Assembly (NCBI GenBank): GCA_023374045.1
Contig: CM041779.1
Coordinates: 297,982,167 to 298,046,166, forward strand
DNA: 64,000 nucleotides
From: Limonium bicolor
Lineage: Eukaryota > Streptophyta > Magnoliopsida > Caryophyllales > Plumbaginaceae
Reading direction: 5' to 3'
Shown here: in pieces, positions 21,259 through 32,002 of the stretch
How positions within the stretch are numbered: the stretch's first letter is position 1
How the letters are laid out: each line of letters opens with the position of its first letter
The notes under the pieces: model-generated
The model's input: only the letters and a program-made list of their open reading frames with translations
Databases searched by the model: none
Told to the model about the DNA's origin: nothing
Translations under genes and position numbers: made by a program

Positions 21259-21720
21259 CGGTCCAACTTTGACTCGGTCCAATTATGACCTTGACCCAAA
21301 CATTGACTTGGTCCAATTTTGACCAATCCAAACTTTGACTTTGACCCAACTTCAATCCGGTCCAACTTTGACTCGGTCCAATTATGACCTTGACCCGAAC
21401 ATTGACTTGGTCCAACCAATCCAAACTTTGACTTTGACCCAACTTCGACCCGGTACAACTTTGACCTTGGCCTAAACTTTGACCTTGACCCGAACATTGA
21501 CTTGGTCCAATTTTGACCAATCCAAACTTTGACTTTGACCCAACTTCGACCCGGTCCAACTTTGACCTTGGCCCGAACTTTGACCTTGACCCGAACATTG
21601 ACTTGGTCCAATTTTGACCAATCCAAACTTTGACTTTGACCCAACTTTGACCCAGTCCAACCTTAACCGACCCAACTTTGACCAACCCAACTTCGACTCG
21701 GTCCAACATGACCTGACCTG
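21259..21720 (+). repeat. ~97-bp TTGACC-rich tandem repeat in LTR C
   Basis: Units begin CGGTNCAACTTTGAC at 21259, 21358, 21451 and 21552, spaced 93-101 bp, and degrade after the fourth. Each unit carries several TTGACC/TTGACT strings, the W-box core. Confidence 0.8.
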
Positions 21721-22141
21721 TTCTCCAACCCCAACTTGAATTCAACTCCAATTCAATCTCAATTTCATTTTAATTCCAATTCAAATCAAAATTCATTCAA
21801 CTCCAATTCAACATCGATTTCAATTCAGTTTCAATTCCATTCCAAATTCCCTATACTTTAAATGTCTCACAGACCCGAGTGTCTCACAGGCTTTGTCATC
21901 CCAATGATTCGAATGTCTCACGACACTGAGCGTCTCACAGACCCGAGCGTCTCACAGACCCAAGCGTCTCACAGATTTCGACATCTCAAGGTTTCAAACG
22001 TCTCACAGACCCGAGCGTCTCACAGGCTAGCATCCCAAACCCGAAACTTCTCAAAACTCCGAACCCTTCTGAATCTCAAACACCTCAAATATCTTTAAAC
22101 TCCACAAACATCAAAATCTCCAAAAAACCAAAAAACCTAAA

Positions 22142-22203
22142 CTACGTAAGGTCTGATCTCAACAGGGAGTTGAGTACGTAGGCAGCCCATCTAGGGTGCG
22201 ACC
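22142..22203 (+). other. Conserved two-hairpin motif, LTR copy (element C)
   Basis: Identical over its whole length to 5890-5951 in LTR A, although the sequences on either side differ. It lies about 0.8 kb before the LTR end, as in A. Confidence 0.75.
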
Positions 22204-22937
22204 TCATTCTAAACAAAAAATCCCTTTTCCTCACTCTAAGGTGTTCTTCATACCCCTCAAAACATTCAAATCCCCTCTAACTCCCACAAACCCCCAACTT
22301 CTTCAACTCTCAAAATCAGAATCCTAATCTTTCATTCTATACTCATTTGAATTCATCAATTCTTCTTCTTGGCGCTTGCTTGGCAGAAAAGCTCACCTCA
22401 TCCACTCTCTTTCTCTCTCCTCATCCTAATCCTATCCTTTGGCTTTAAATTGAATCTCTCTAAAAAGGTTTTGAAAGAAGACAATCCCGACAATTGGAGA
22501 TCGAGGTTTCCTCGGGCACCAATCCAAAGTCGTGGTCGTTGCCACTTCTGAGGGGTGTAACCCAGTGCGAACCCAACATAGAATCTCTGTAAATGACCAG
22601 ATAAGTCCTATCCATAGGCAACAATCTCAGAGTCAACTAACGGTTCTTAGAACCCTTCTCCTCCCTTCCTAGTTCTTTAGGTCAAACTAGGTGGCGACTC
22701 TAGTCAATTCCGCCTTATAGAGGCATAAGTCCGCGTGGAGCCCATCGAGAGCGGTGTAGTGCACACTTGCACTCCCCTTCATGCTTTCTGGGAAAGACGG
22801 ACGATTTAGTAGGTATTTGAGGGATGCCAGAATAACGGGTTCTCACCCCCCACAGAATGACATTTTCTAGGACCTCGGCTTTTTAGTCAGATCATATTTA
22901 TATAGACCCCCCTCATACCGAAAAATCACCCTCCACA

Positions 22938-24609
22938 AGCGTAACTCCGACCGAAGGAGATAATTTGTAAATTTACGCTTAGACATGTGACAAGTAACAA
23001 GGATCAGATACACAACTACCAGGAATGACGAAGCACCTAGGTACACCACCACATAGCCAAAAGCTTGTGAACCCTGACATTAAACCCTAGGCACCCCCGC
23101 TGAGCCTTTCATATCCATTTTCGATATTACAAAGCTCCACAAAGCTAGCCAGCCAAGAATGAATAACCGACCAGGTGACCAAGGGAAGCAAGGAGCCCGA
23201 CTTCCGGACAGCAACTTCACAAGTCCAAAATAAAAGCAAAACTGCTACCAGCATGACGAAACGATCCGCAAATGGTCCCAAAGTGACACAGGATCCGAAT
23301 GAGCTCACATCAAAAACAGCTCTCAAAGTTCAAAACCGGGAAACACAAGAACCCTGAGGAAAAAGCGATTCAAAGAAGGGCAAATCTGAAAAGCCTCAAA
23401 GAAATCCAAAATCAGAAGAAAGAGAGGAGGTGCAAGGAGCAACCCAAAAAGTCCCAAGTTCTAAGCTCACAAGCGAAGTCATCACGAAGTAGCCAGACGA
23501 CTTCAAGACGAGAAGAAGCGAACCCGAGGGAAGGAGCAAGTTGCAGCTTTGGTCACCCATTTTAGCTCCACATACCTCAAATATCCCTCCATGGTCATCT
23601 TGCCTTTCATCACACCCCATGGCCACCTTATAAGCTTTAAAGACTTCCGACTTTGTGGTTGTGTATCTAATCACGTGAAAGTAATAGATCGAATGCGTAA
23701 ATCTAACAAATATCAAATTCAATGGTCTAGAAGTTGTGACCGTAAGTAAGGAATGAGTGCAAACACCAAACACATCGAGTGTAGGTTAGGAAGCACCATA
23801 TCAAAACATAAGCCTTGACCTCATGAGGACGAGACTTGTTTCCACGTTTAATCAAAGAAAATACTGGGGGCAATCGATCGGAACGATCGATTGCCATGAA
23901 CTCCAGCTCATATTGTCCTAAGGAAAAATACTATGGGCAATTGTTGGTTCCAACAATTGCCATGACAACACCAATTGAAACCCAAAGTTTGAGCACCACC
24001 ATCCCACCACAGGCACACATAAGCCCTTACCTCCACATCAAATGCCTCAAGCACACATAAGCCCTAACCTCCACACACACACTCTCAGGCCCGTCATTAG
24101 CCTTACCTCCACAAAAACATCAGGCCCGTCATAACTCTGACCACCATCCAAAATCACAACCCAATCCCAGGTCTATCATAGATCCTGAACACCAGCAAAA
24201 AACCTTTAGCACCACAAAAAAACACCTCACACTTCCACCAGCGGCATGTTCATCTTCTAAGAAACAAATTGCAGATTTGAAATTGTTAGTCAGGAAATGA
24301 TTATTTCACTTTCCTTTTTCAGTAGAGTTTTTCCCAAGCATTGCCACGTTTGGCGTGTTTTCAATAATTTCTTGCTTTGAATGATTTTCAATTCTCAAGC
24401 ATTGCCACGTTTGGCACATTTTCAGCAATTTCTTGTTTTGAAAAAAAAACTTTTTCATAGCCACGTTTGGCACATTTTCCAGTAATTCCAGGTTTTGGGC
24501 AATTTTTGATCCTTATTTGCATTGGATTTCATACACCTTATCATTGCCATGTTTGGCACTTTCACAATCGATTTTCATCATAATCATTTGCATAAAACTT
24601 GCTTTACTT
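22938..24609 (+). other. Interior (3' UTR region) of a family G element, 5' truncated
   Basis: About 23020-23110 matches interior segments of A (10090-10180) and B. AGGCCCGTCATTAGCC-type strings appear from about 24080. Two perfect 12-bp hairpins lie at 23869-23961. GCCACGTTTGGC repeats at about 24340-24560. Proteins from frames here show no family resemblance. The G reading is inferred, because this region runs without a break, apart from element B, into the PPT and LTR at 45248-45258. Confidence 0.55.
23869..23961 (+). other. Pair of perfect 12-bp hairpins
   Basis: Hairpin 1 has arms 23869-23880 and 23884-23895 with loop GAA. Hairpin 2 has arms 23936-23947 and 23950-23961 with loop TT. Both begin GGCAAT and end ATTGCC, but their inner arms differ (CGATCG versus TGTTGG) and both stay perfectly paired. 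Each follows AAATACT and a short G-run, resembling a PPT. Confidence 0.75.
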
Positions 24610-24623
24610 CCTAGAATCATCCC

Positions 24624-24895
24624 TTTAGGCTCGTCATAAGACCTAGATCCATTCTTAGGCTCGTCATAAGACCTAGATCCATCCTTAGGCTCGTCATAAG
24701 ACCTAGATCCATCCTTAGGCTCGTCATAAGACCTAGATCCATTCTTAGGCTCATCATAAGACCTAGATCCACCTTTAGGCTTGTCATAAGACCTAGATCC
24801 ATCCTTTAGGCTCGTCGTAAGACCTAGATCCGTCCTTAGGCTCGTCATAAGACCTAGAATCATCCCTTTAGGCTCATAGTAAGACCTAGCACCAC
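24624..24895 (+). repeat. 30-bp tandem array in the G interior
   Basis: About nine copies of a 30-bp unit containing TAGGCTCGTCATAAGACC and TAGATCC. The core AGGCYCGTCATAAG is the same as in the 175-bp array of A and in the B block at 31750-31990. Confidence 0.85.
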
Positions 24896-25290
24896 TCCTT
24901 AATTTACCTGCTTCCATTAAACACATTGCATTCATTTCATTCATATAGGCACGTCACAAGACCTATCTGCATTATCCAGGCGCATCACAAGTCCTGGCGA
25001 CAGAAAAGTTGGCGAGGTGATGGCAATAAATCCTCTTGTGCTATGTCAACTTATTTTGGGATCAACGAATGGTGGGCGATGGCAATAAGTCCCCAAGGTT
25101 TTTACCAGAAGTTATCCCTGCACACCAGCTTGGGGGCAATGGCAATAAGTCCACATTGGGTCCAGCCAGGAGCATCGGCACGGGTATCGGTCCCCAGAAG
25201 CATCCGAACATCATCAGCATCATCAACATCATCAGCATCGCTAGCATATCAGCATTCCTGCATCTACACATTATCTCATTTTTCACTTTT

Positions 25291-25498
25291 AGGTAGTCAA
25301 CACCTTAGAATCGCTTGACATTTATTTCATTATTTCATTTTTAGGTAGTCAACGCCTTAGAATCGCTTGACATTTACTTTATTATTTCGCTTTTAGGTAG
25401 TCAACGCCTTAGAATCGCTTGACATTCATTTCATTATTTCATTTTTAGGTAGGCAATACCTTAGAATCGCTTGACATTATTTCATTTTCACTCATAGG
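25291..25498 (+). repeat. 52-bp tandem array in the G interior, interrupted by element B
   Basis: AGGTAGTCAACGCC-type units start at 25291, 25343, 25395 and 25447, an exact 52-bp period. A fifth begins at 25495, where B is inserted, and continues at 45125 (ATAGGTAGTCAGCGCC). Each unit includes TTAGAATCGCTTGACATT. Confidence 0.85.
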
Positions 25499-26249
25499 TG
25501 TGGAGGGTGATTTTTCGGTATGAGGGGGGGTCTATCTAAATATGGTCTGACTGAAAAGCCGAGATCCTAGAAATATGCCATTCTGTGGAGGGTGAAGACC
25601 CGTTATTCCGGCATCCCTCAAATACCTACTAAATCGTCCGTCTTTCCCAGAAAGAATAAAGGGAGTGCAAGTGTGCACTACACCCGCTCTCGATGGGCTC
25701 CACGCGGACTTATGCCCTAAGGGCGGAAATTGACTAGAGTCGCCACCTAGTTTGACCTATGATAACTAGGAAGGAAGATCGGGTTCTAAGAACCGTTAAT
25801 TGACTCTGATGTTGTTCCCTATGGATAGGACTTATCTGGTCATTTGCAGAGATTCTATTGTGGGTTCGTACTGGGTTACACCCCTCGGAAGTGGCAACGA
25901 CCACGACTTTGGATTGGTGCCTGAGGAAACCTCGGTCTCCAATTGTCGGGATTGCTTTCTTTCAAAACCTTATTAGAGAGATTCAATTTAAAGCCAAAGG
26001 ATAGGATTAAGACGGGAAGAGAGAAAGATAGTGGATGAGGCAAGCTTTTCTGCCAAGCTAGCGCCAAGGGGAGGAGTTGGTGAACTCAGATGAGTGTAGA
26101 ATGAAGATTTGGGAAGAGACTGAGGTTGAGTGAATAGACAAGACTTGGAGTCTGATGGTTTGCAGTTTGTGGGATCCGGAGAAGGTTTAAATGTTTTGAG
26201 AGGTATGAAGAACACCTTAGAGGGGGAAAAGGGTTTTTGATTGGAATGG

Positions 26250-26311
26250 GGTCGCACCCTCTGTGGGCTGCCTACGTACTCAACTCCCTGTTGAGATCAG
26301 ACCTTACGTAG
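26250..26311 (-). other. Conserved two-hairpin motif (B 3' LTR)
   Basis: Stems match LTR A (CTACGTA/TACGTAG, CTCAAC/GTTGAG, GCAgCCC/GGGTGC, GGTC/GACC). The second loop is changed to ACAGA while its stem is intact. Confidence 0.75.
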
Positions 26312-28255
26312 TTCAGGATTTTTGGAGATTTTGGGGTTATGAAGGGTTTTGAGGTGTTTGAGAGATTAGTCTGTGAGACGCTCGGGTCTGTGAGACATTT
26401 AGGGTGTTCTTATAGTGGGAGGTATGAGATATCAAGGTCTGTGAGACGCTCGGGTCTATGAGACATTTGAATCTTAAAATGGTGGAGAGATTGAGATGTT
26501 CGAGTCTATGAGGCGCTCGGGCCTATGAGACTATGAAAGCTTGAGAGAAGCTAGAATTTGCAAGATGATTTGAGTTTAAGGTGAATTGAGTTTGAATGAT
26601 GACTTAGTATGTGAGGCAATTGGAATTTGGGAGAGATCCTGGGTTTTTTGGGTTCGAGGTTCGAAAAGAGTTGAGGTTTTGGGATATTTCGGGATTTGAA
26701 ATGAGATGATGATGGGTTGAGTTGTTTGGAGGAATGATTGTCAAAATTGTCTCTCTTAAAGTTTTTAAAACCGAAAAATCATTTTTGTTGTAAAAGGGCG
26801 GATAATCCCGAGGGATTACCCTATGTACCCCCTCGAACACGACACTTAATTAATGGTAAGTGCCGAGGCTCGAAAGATGGGGCAATGAATTTATGTCGAA
26901 AAATAGGATTTAGAGAGAAACACCATGAATGAGATGTTCTCGGTCAAATCCTAATAACGTCTCTAACTCCCGGGTTTTAAAACGTTAAAAACCAAAAACA
27001 TTGAAATCGAGCGGAAGGGAGTTAGACGATTCTAAAATCCCGGCTGCAACTAGGAAGGCAGTTACATCCCTAGCACCCCGCCTTGTAAAAATCTAGACTG
27101 CAATTAGGGGAGGTTTGTCACCCTAATGCCCCGCCTAAAGAGATCCAGACTGCGACAAGGGATGTTACGACCCCAGTGCCCCGCCTCGGATTTTTATTTG
27201 GAGGAGAAACAAGTAATGTCTAACTAGGAAGAAAACGTTTTTTGAAGGTGTTAGACATCCTATGTTCCCCGAAAACAATTTATTTTGGGTTTGAAAACTA
27301 AGTTAGGAAACTTGTGAAGTTGTTCGGAATTCTCGATGAAGAAACACTGATTTTGAGAAATGATTTTAGGGGAAAACTTTCTGTATATGTGAGAAGAACT
27401 TTCTGCGTTTGAGAAGAGTTTTCTGTGATGTGAGAAGAGTTTTTCCTTTAAAATTCCACAAAATTGTTTCTTTTGAAAACTTGATGAAGTTTGAATAAAA
27501 TGATTGTTGAAATCTGAGGAGAGAGATTTTGAGTTTGAAATTTGAACAGGATTTACAAGTTGAGTTTGAATTGGATGAATTGAATTCGAGTTGAATCGAA
27601 TTGGACTGAATTGAAATGAGTTGGGTTTGAATTGGGTTGATTTGAATTCGGGTTGGGGTTGAAAAACGAATCGGGTCAAAGTTAGACTGGGTCAAAGTTG
27701 GATTAGGTCAAAGTTGAAGTTCAGATCGGTTAAAGTTGGACCAAGTCAAAGTTGGGTCAAGGTCAAAATGGGGTCAATCAAGGTTGGACTGAGTCAAAGT
27801 CAAAGGTCAGGTTAGTCAAAGTTGGGCCGAGTCAAAGTTCAGGTTGGTCAAAGTTAGACCAAGTCAAAGTTCGAATTGGTCAAAGTTGGACCGAATGGGC
27901 CTGATGGGGCCGAATGGGCTTAGTGGGCCGAATGGACTTAGTGGGCCGAATGGGCTTAGTGGGCCAAGTGGGCTTTTGAATTTGAGTGTTGGGCTAGACT
28001 TGATTTTAGGGCCTAATCTTGGTCTTGGGCTTTTGGGCCTTTTGATTTGGACTGGAGTGATTTGAATTGGGCCTGGCCTTTTGATATGGGCTGATTTGTG
28101 GACTTGGGCTTATTTTGGGCCTTTTGATTTGGACTGGAGTGATTTGAATTGGGCCTGGCCTTTTGATATGGGCTGATTTGTGGACTTGGGCTTATTTTGG
28201 GCCTTGGATTTATGGGTCTGGGCCTTGGATTTGTGGGCTTGGATTCGATTTGGGC

Positions 28256-28430
28256 CTCGATTTGTTTGGGCCTTGGATTTTGTGGGCTTGGATTCGATTT
28301 GGGCCTCGATTTGGGTTTGGGCCTTGGATTTTGTGGGCTTGGATTCGATTTGGGCCTCGATTTGGGTTTGGGCCTTGGATTTTGTGGGCTTGGATTCGAT
28401 TTGGGCCTCGATTTGGGTTTGGGCCTAAAT
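28256..28430 (-). repeat. 51-bp repeat in the B LTRs
   Basis: GGGCCTCGATTTGGGTTT plus GGGCCTTGGATTTTGTGG plus a short tail repeats about three and a half times. The other LTR has the same array at about 41700-41910 with slightly different copy structure. Overlapping frames yield only repetitive W/G/L-rich peptides. Confidence 0.8.
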
Positions 28431-31400
28431 CAAATTTTGAGACTTATTTGGAATCTAGGCCTGATTAGGCCTTGTTGGTTGAATATGAATCTTGGAAATT
28501 GGGCCACACTTGGGCCTTGTTTCAATACTGAAGATGAAATTGTGCTTGGACTCAAATTTGTATTTGGATTTGGATTTGAATTTGAATTTATTCCTTTTTT
28601 TTGGTAAAGTTTTGTAGTGAAATTAAGGGGTGGTTTGGGATGGGCTTTACAAGTGTGGAAGGTATTGTTCCCCACAAAGCAAATAGAAATGAGCTAGCTG
28701 TGGGGTACCTTCAAAGGCTTAAAAGAGCTGCTCAAAGTTTGGATGGTATTGTTCCACAAAGCAAATCAGAAATAAGCTAGATGTGGGGTACCCTCCAATA
28801 CTTATCATAAATGGGTGACCTAAGAGGTTTTCTAGGGCTTAATAAATAAATATAAGAGCAATGAATTAAAGCAAAGCTGAAACATATCAAGTGTATACAT
28901 GTATGACGTAATATGAACAGTCAAAGAGCAACCCATGTGACAGATGATGATCCATATAGAAGCGAAATGAATTTCAGCAAAATAGGTCTTGTTTTATTGC
29001 TATATACGTGGACCATCATTTTAAACTTTCAGAAAATAAAAAAAAGAAACAAAGTTTCGGTTATGCATTTGCAGCTTGTGCCAAATCGATATTATGACAT
29101 GATTTTGGTGTGATCGCATGCGGCATGAATAGAACCAAACCTCTCACTTCAAAGCTAAAGAGTGCCATTAGAGCTATCTATATACAGGATGTGTAGGTTC
29201 CACTTATTTTGACTTCAAATTTTTTTTGATCAGAACGTTATCTTTATTAGCCTAGGGTTCAACAATTCAGTTTGAAACATGGAACCCAAAATGAAATCGA
29301 TAAACAAAGAATCTAAAAATCTAATACAATTAGATCGTGACAACTTATGGTGCAGAGACAGCATGAAGTCAAGCGCAAGAGCAAATCAGATGTTTACACA
29401 AAGATATACAAAACATTATGAAGAGCAAACGCTAACTTGATGCTTTTGGTTCGCAAAGATGTAAGGTGAATCCCAAAATCAGTCCAGCTCAAAGTCCACA
29501 AAGCTCGTGTGTCGGAAAGCTTGACCCAACCATCCGAAATGCCAAAACTAAGTGTCCTCGAATCTGTAATGGGTAAATTCAAAGCGCAAGAGTGAGTGAA
29601 AGAAAACGAGGAATTCCAAGACCTCCACCAGAAGAGGGATGAAGATATCCCACACAAGATAAGCAAAGAGACAAGATACACAAGAATCTGCAGAAGATGG
29701 TCTTAGGTGGTCGCCGACACCCATCAGCAGCACACTTTGTCATAATAATAGACAGACTTAGAGTAGATTTGGCGATAAGTAATAGCAAAGAAATAACACA
29801 TGAACACAACTGATGATGGCAGTTTTCCAAACCAGTACATCAAGACGGCGATGTCATTAGCAGCACAACTTAGAGGAGGCAAAGGGGAATTCAGACGAGC
29901 ACGTGACGAAATATCCTTTAGACGACATCAATCAACGAAAGAAGAAAAGAAGCTTCAAAGCGGTATAGCAGCTTAAACCGAAAACAATGGTATACAATTT
30001 GCATAATATTACTGATTCAGAACAAGGTAAAGATAGATGATAGGATTTCAGAGCCAAAAACCCAGATTACAGTAAACTCTGCAATACGATACACAGACAG
30101 CATTTACAACAAGAGGAGGGTAGAGATAAGACAATGATATCTCTCTGTTTATTCTTTTATACGGACACCAAAACAAAACTGGTAGCCATTGAGGTACCAA
30201 GGTTACTGAAATGAAAGTAAGAATAACCTGGATAATATCAGCAAACTCGCATACATGAAACTGAAAAGAAACAGAGTGTAATAGTCTAGAACAGCACCGG
30301 CGTCAAATTGATTTTGACGGAGTTGTTCGGAATCCGAATATGAACATGGAAACCCAGCCAAAATAACAGTAGGCAAATGAACGAAAGAAGAACAACAGGC
30401 TCAGGGACTGAGTTGTGACTTGTTCTCCACCATGTCGTGAACCAGTGGACACCGACACAAAGGATACAATTTCCATCAGAATCAACAAGCATTGTCAGAT
30501 AAACAAGATAATAGCACATTCGAGAGGGCTTTAAAAAAAAACAGACAACTAAACCGAGAGTGTAAAAGCAGTAGCGAATTTCTGAAATTCGGGTGAAGAT
30601 TTTGAATTGAGAACCCAACAAATTTTGGTCAGAAGATGGCCGGATTTAGAGCGAGGTTTCGGTCAGAAGGCAGCCACACTTAGATTTGAGTTTGTTTTTG
30701 GTTTCGAAAACTGAGCAAATCGTGCCCTGCTCAAATGTTGGATGGAGGTGACGAGCTAGAGAATTAGACGGTTTTTCCAGCAAAGTGTAGCGAAACAAAT
30801 GGGACCGAGGAATGGCAAGGTCGATCTTGGTTTCTAGCTTGAAGATGATGGGATTGAGATTTTTTTTGTTTTAAGATGAAGAAGGGAGAAGCAGCTAGGG
30901 TTTATTCTGAAAAGCTGAGTGGAGGAAGAGTTTGAAATCGACGATGCTGGTGGATGAATTGGAATGAACAGAGGGAGGAGAAGATTTTGATGCCTGGCGA
31001 GGGTCGATCGTGAAGAAGACCTTGCTTCCTTTTTGTTTTTGTAGAAGAAAATCCAGAGATGAAGATAAGAATCAGACAGGGAAAAATTAAGAGACTGAGG
31101 CGGCCGGTCAAACGTGGTCTCCTCTAGGTTTATTGTTGTTGTCTTTTTATGGAGCAAGGGTGAACTCTAGGGTTTAGGAGATGGGTTGGGTTTTGATGTG
31201 GGCTTTTTGTAGCCATGGGCTGAAAATAGAGTGGGTTTAAGGAATTGGGCTAGGCCAGACTTCAACCAAGTGTGGATTGGGTTTGATGGATGAAAATGAT
31301 TTTGTATAAATAGAAATGGAAATAAAAATACTAATGCTAATAGTAGAATAAAATAAAATAAAAAGCGGATAGATGAATAAATAAACAAAAGGAACATGAA

Positions 31401-31619
31401 CAAAAATAAAATAGTAAAATAAGTGAATAAACAAAGAGGGATGATTTTGAAACCGGACTGTCGTCGGAAATTCATTTTGAAGAATCTTGTTTTTATGAAA
31501 TGCTTTGGAAAAGATTATAAAACAATGGTTTTGTTTTGGCACGCACGCTAATACGTATTGAGAAAGAAAGGCGATGACCCCCCTTATTTTATTCATTATC
31601 TCGGAATTTGCTTTATGGG

Positions 31620-31717
31620 GTGAGAATTTTTGGTGTCTACAGATGGCTCCCCTTGATTCAATTTTGCTAGCCCTTGCAGAATTGGATCAAGGTTGACGGG
31701 GCGCCAAAAATTCTCAC
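31620..31717 (-). other. Long hairpin spanning the PPT/3' LTR junction of B
   Basis: Outer arms are 31620-31635 (LTR tip) and 31702-31717 (CGCCAAAAATTCTCAC), with one mismatch. The inner stem lies within 31651-31692 and has two mismatches and an 8-base loop. Total span is 98 bp, the same as in A, and the PPT end again falls in the internal loop. Confidence 0.8.
31642..31655 (-). promoter_or_regulatory. Polypurine tract of element B
   Basis: On the minus strand, CAAGGGGAGCCATC directly precedes the 3' LTR, identical to A. Confidence 0.8.
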
Positions 31718-31739
31718 TGCGATTTATGATTTGTTCTTA

Positions 31740-31990
31740 TGGGTGCGGGTGCACGGGGACTTATGACGGGCCCCAACTAGACCTCTTGATATCTAGCTCT
31801 AGGACTTATGACGGGCCTAGAATGCGATTGAAAGTACGAGGACTTATGACGAGCCTCAACTAGACCTCTTGACATCTAGTCATAGGACTTATGACGAGCC
31901 TATAATGCAATTGAAAGTACGAGGACTTATGACGAGCCTCAACTAGACCTCTTGACATCTAGCTATAGGACTTATGATGAGCCTATAATA
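31740..31990 (-). repeat. AGGCCCGTCATAAG repeats in B
   Basis: A few units of about 85 bp carry GGCYCGTCATAAGTCC on the minus strand and GCTCTAGG/CTAGTT strings. They are homologous to the 175-bp array of A but with fewer copies. Confidence 0.7.
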
Positions 31991-32002
31991 CTTTAATGGG
32001 GT

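Larger units (their letters stand above)
17395..22937 (+). repeat. LTR of element C (Ogre-like, third subfamily)
   Basis: 5,543 bp, TGTAGACACC to CACCCTCCACA. It shares its head and its 3' core (about 22350-22937) with A and B but differs in the middle. It holds a TATA candidate TATAAAAT at 18327-18334, a 24-bp GGCCCA array, a ~97-bp TTGACC array, a CTCACAGACCCGAGCG array (about 21860-22030) and the two-hairpin motif. No PBS follows: the next bases are AGCGTAACTC. It is therefore most simply a 3' LTR whose element is 5'-truncated. Frames in the leader (such as 18499-18960) lack any family resemblance. Confidence 0.8.
25499..31641 (-). repeat. 3' LTR of element B
   Basis: 6,143 bp. On the minus strand it reads TGTAGACACC to CACCCTCCACA. 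It includes the GGCCCA block with a 51-bp repeat (28256-28430), the GGTCAA (TTGACC) block at 27670-27900, the GGCGGGG triplet, a hairpin at 26800-26821 and the two-hairpin motif at 26250-26311. A weak TATA-like CATAAAAAG is at 31143-31151 (minus). Short frames inside occur in both LTRs simply because the LTRs are copies. Confidence 0.9.

Noticed and set aside
21242..21751. A 169-codon repetitive frame on the minus strand in LTR C
   Set aside because: It is the TTGACC tandem array read as protein, with overlapping alternatives in other frames.
17395..22937. LTR C as a 5' LTR of the G interior that follows it
   Set aside because: No PBS follows 22937, and the G interior ends at an LTR with a different tip (TGTTATACCC), so they are different elements.
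24513..24944. A 143-codon repetitive frame (SRSYDEPK repeats), resembling a repeat protein
   Set aside because: The 30-bp unit is a multiple of three, so any stop-free unit gives an open frame. It is in the 3' UTR array of a retroelement.
28163..28607. Long overlapping frames of W/G/L/D repeats in the B LTRs
   Set aside because: They are translations of the 51-bp GGCCCA repeat in three frames at once. Tandem DNA repeats stay open in all frames by chance.
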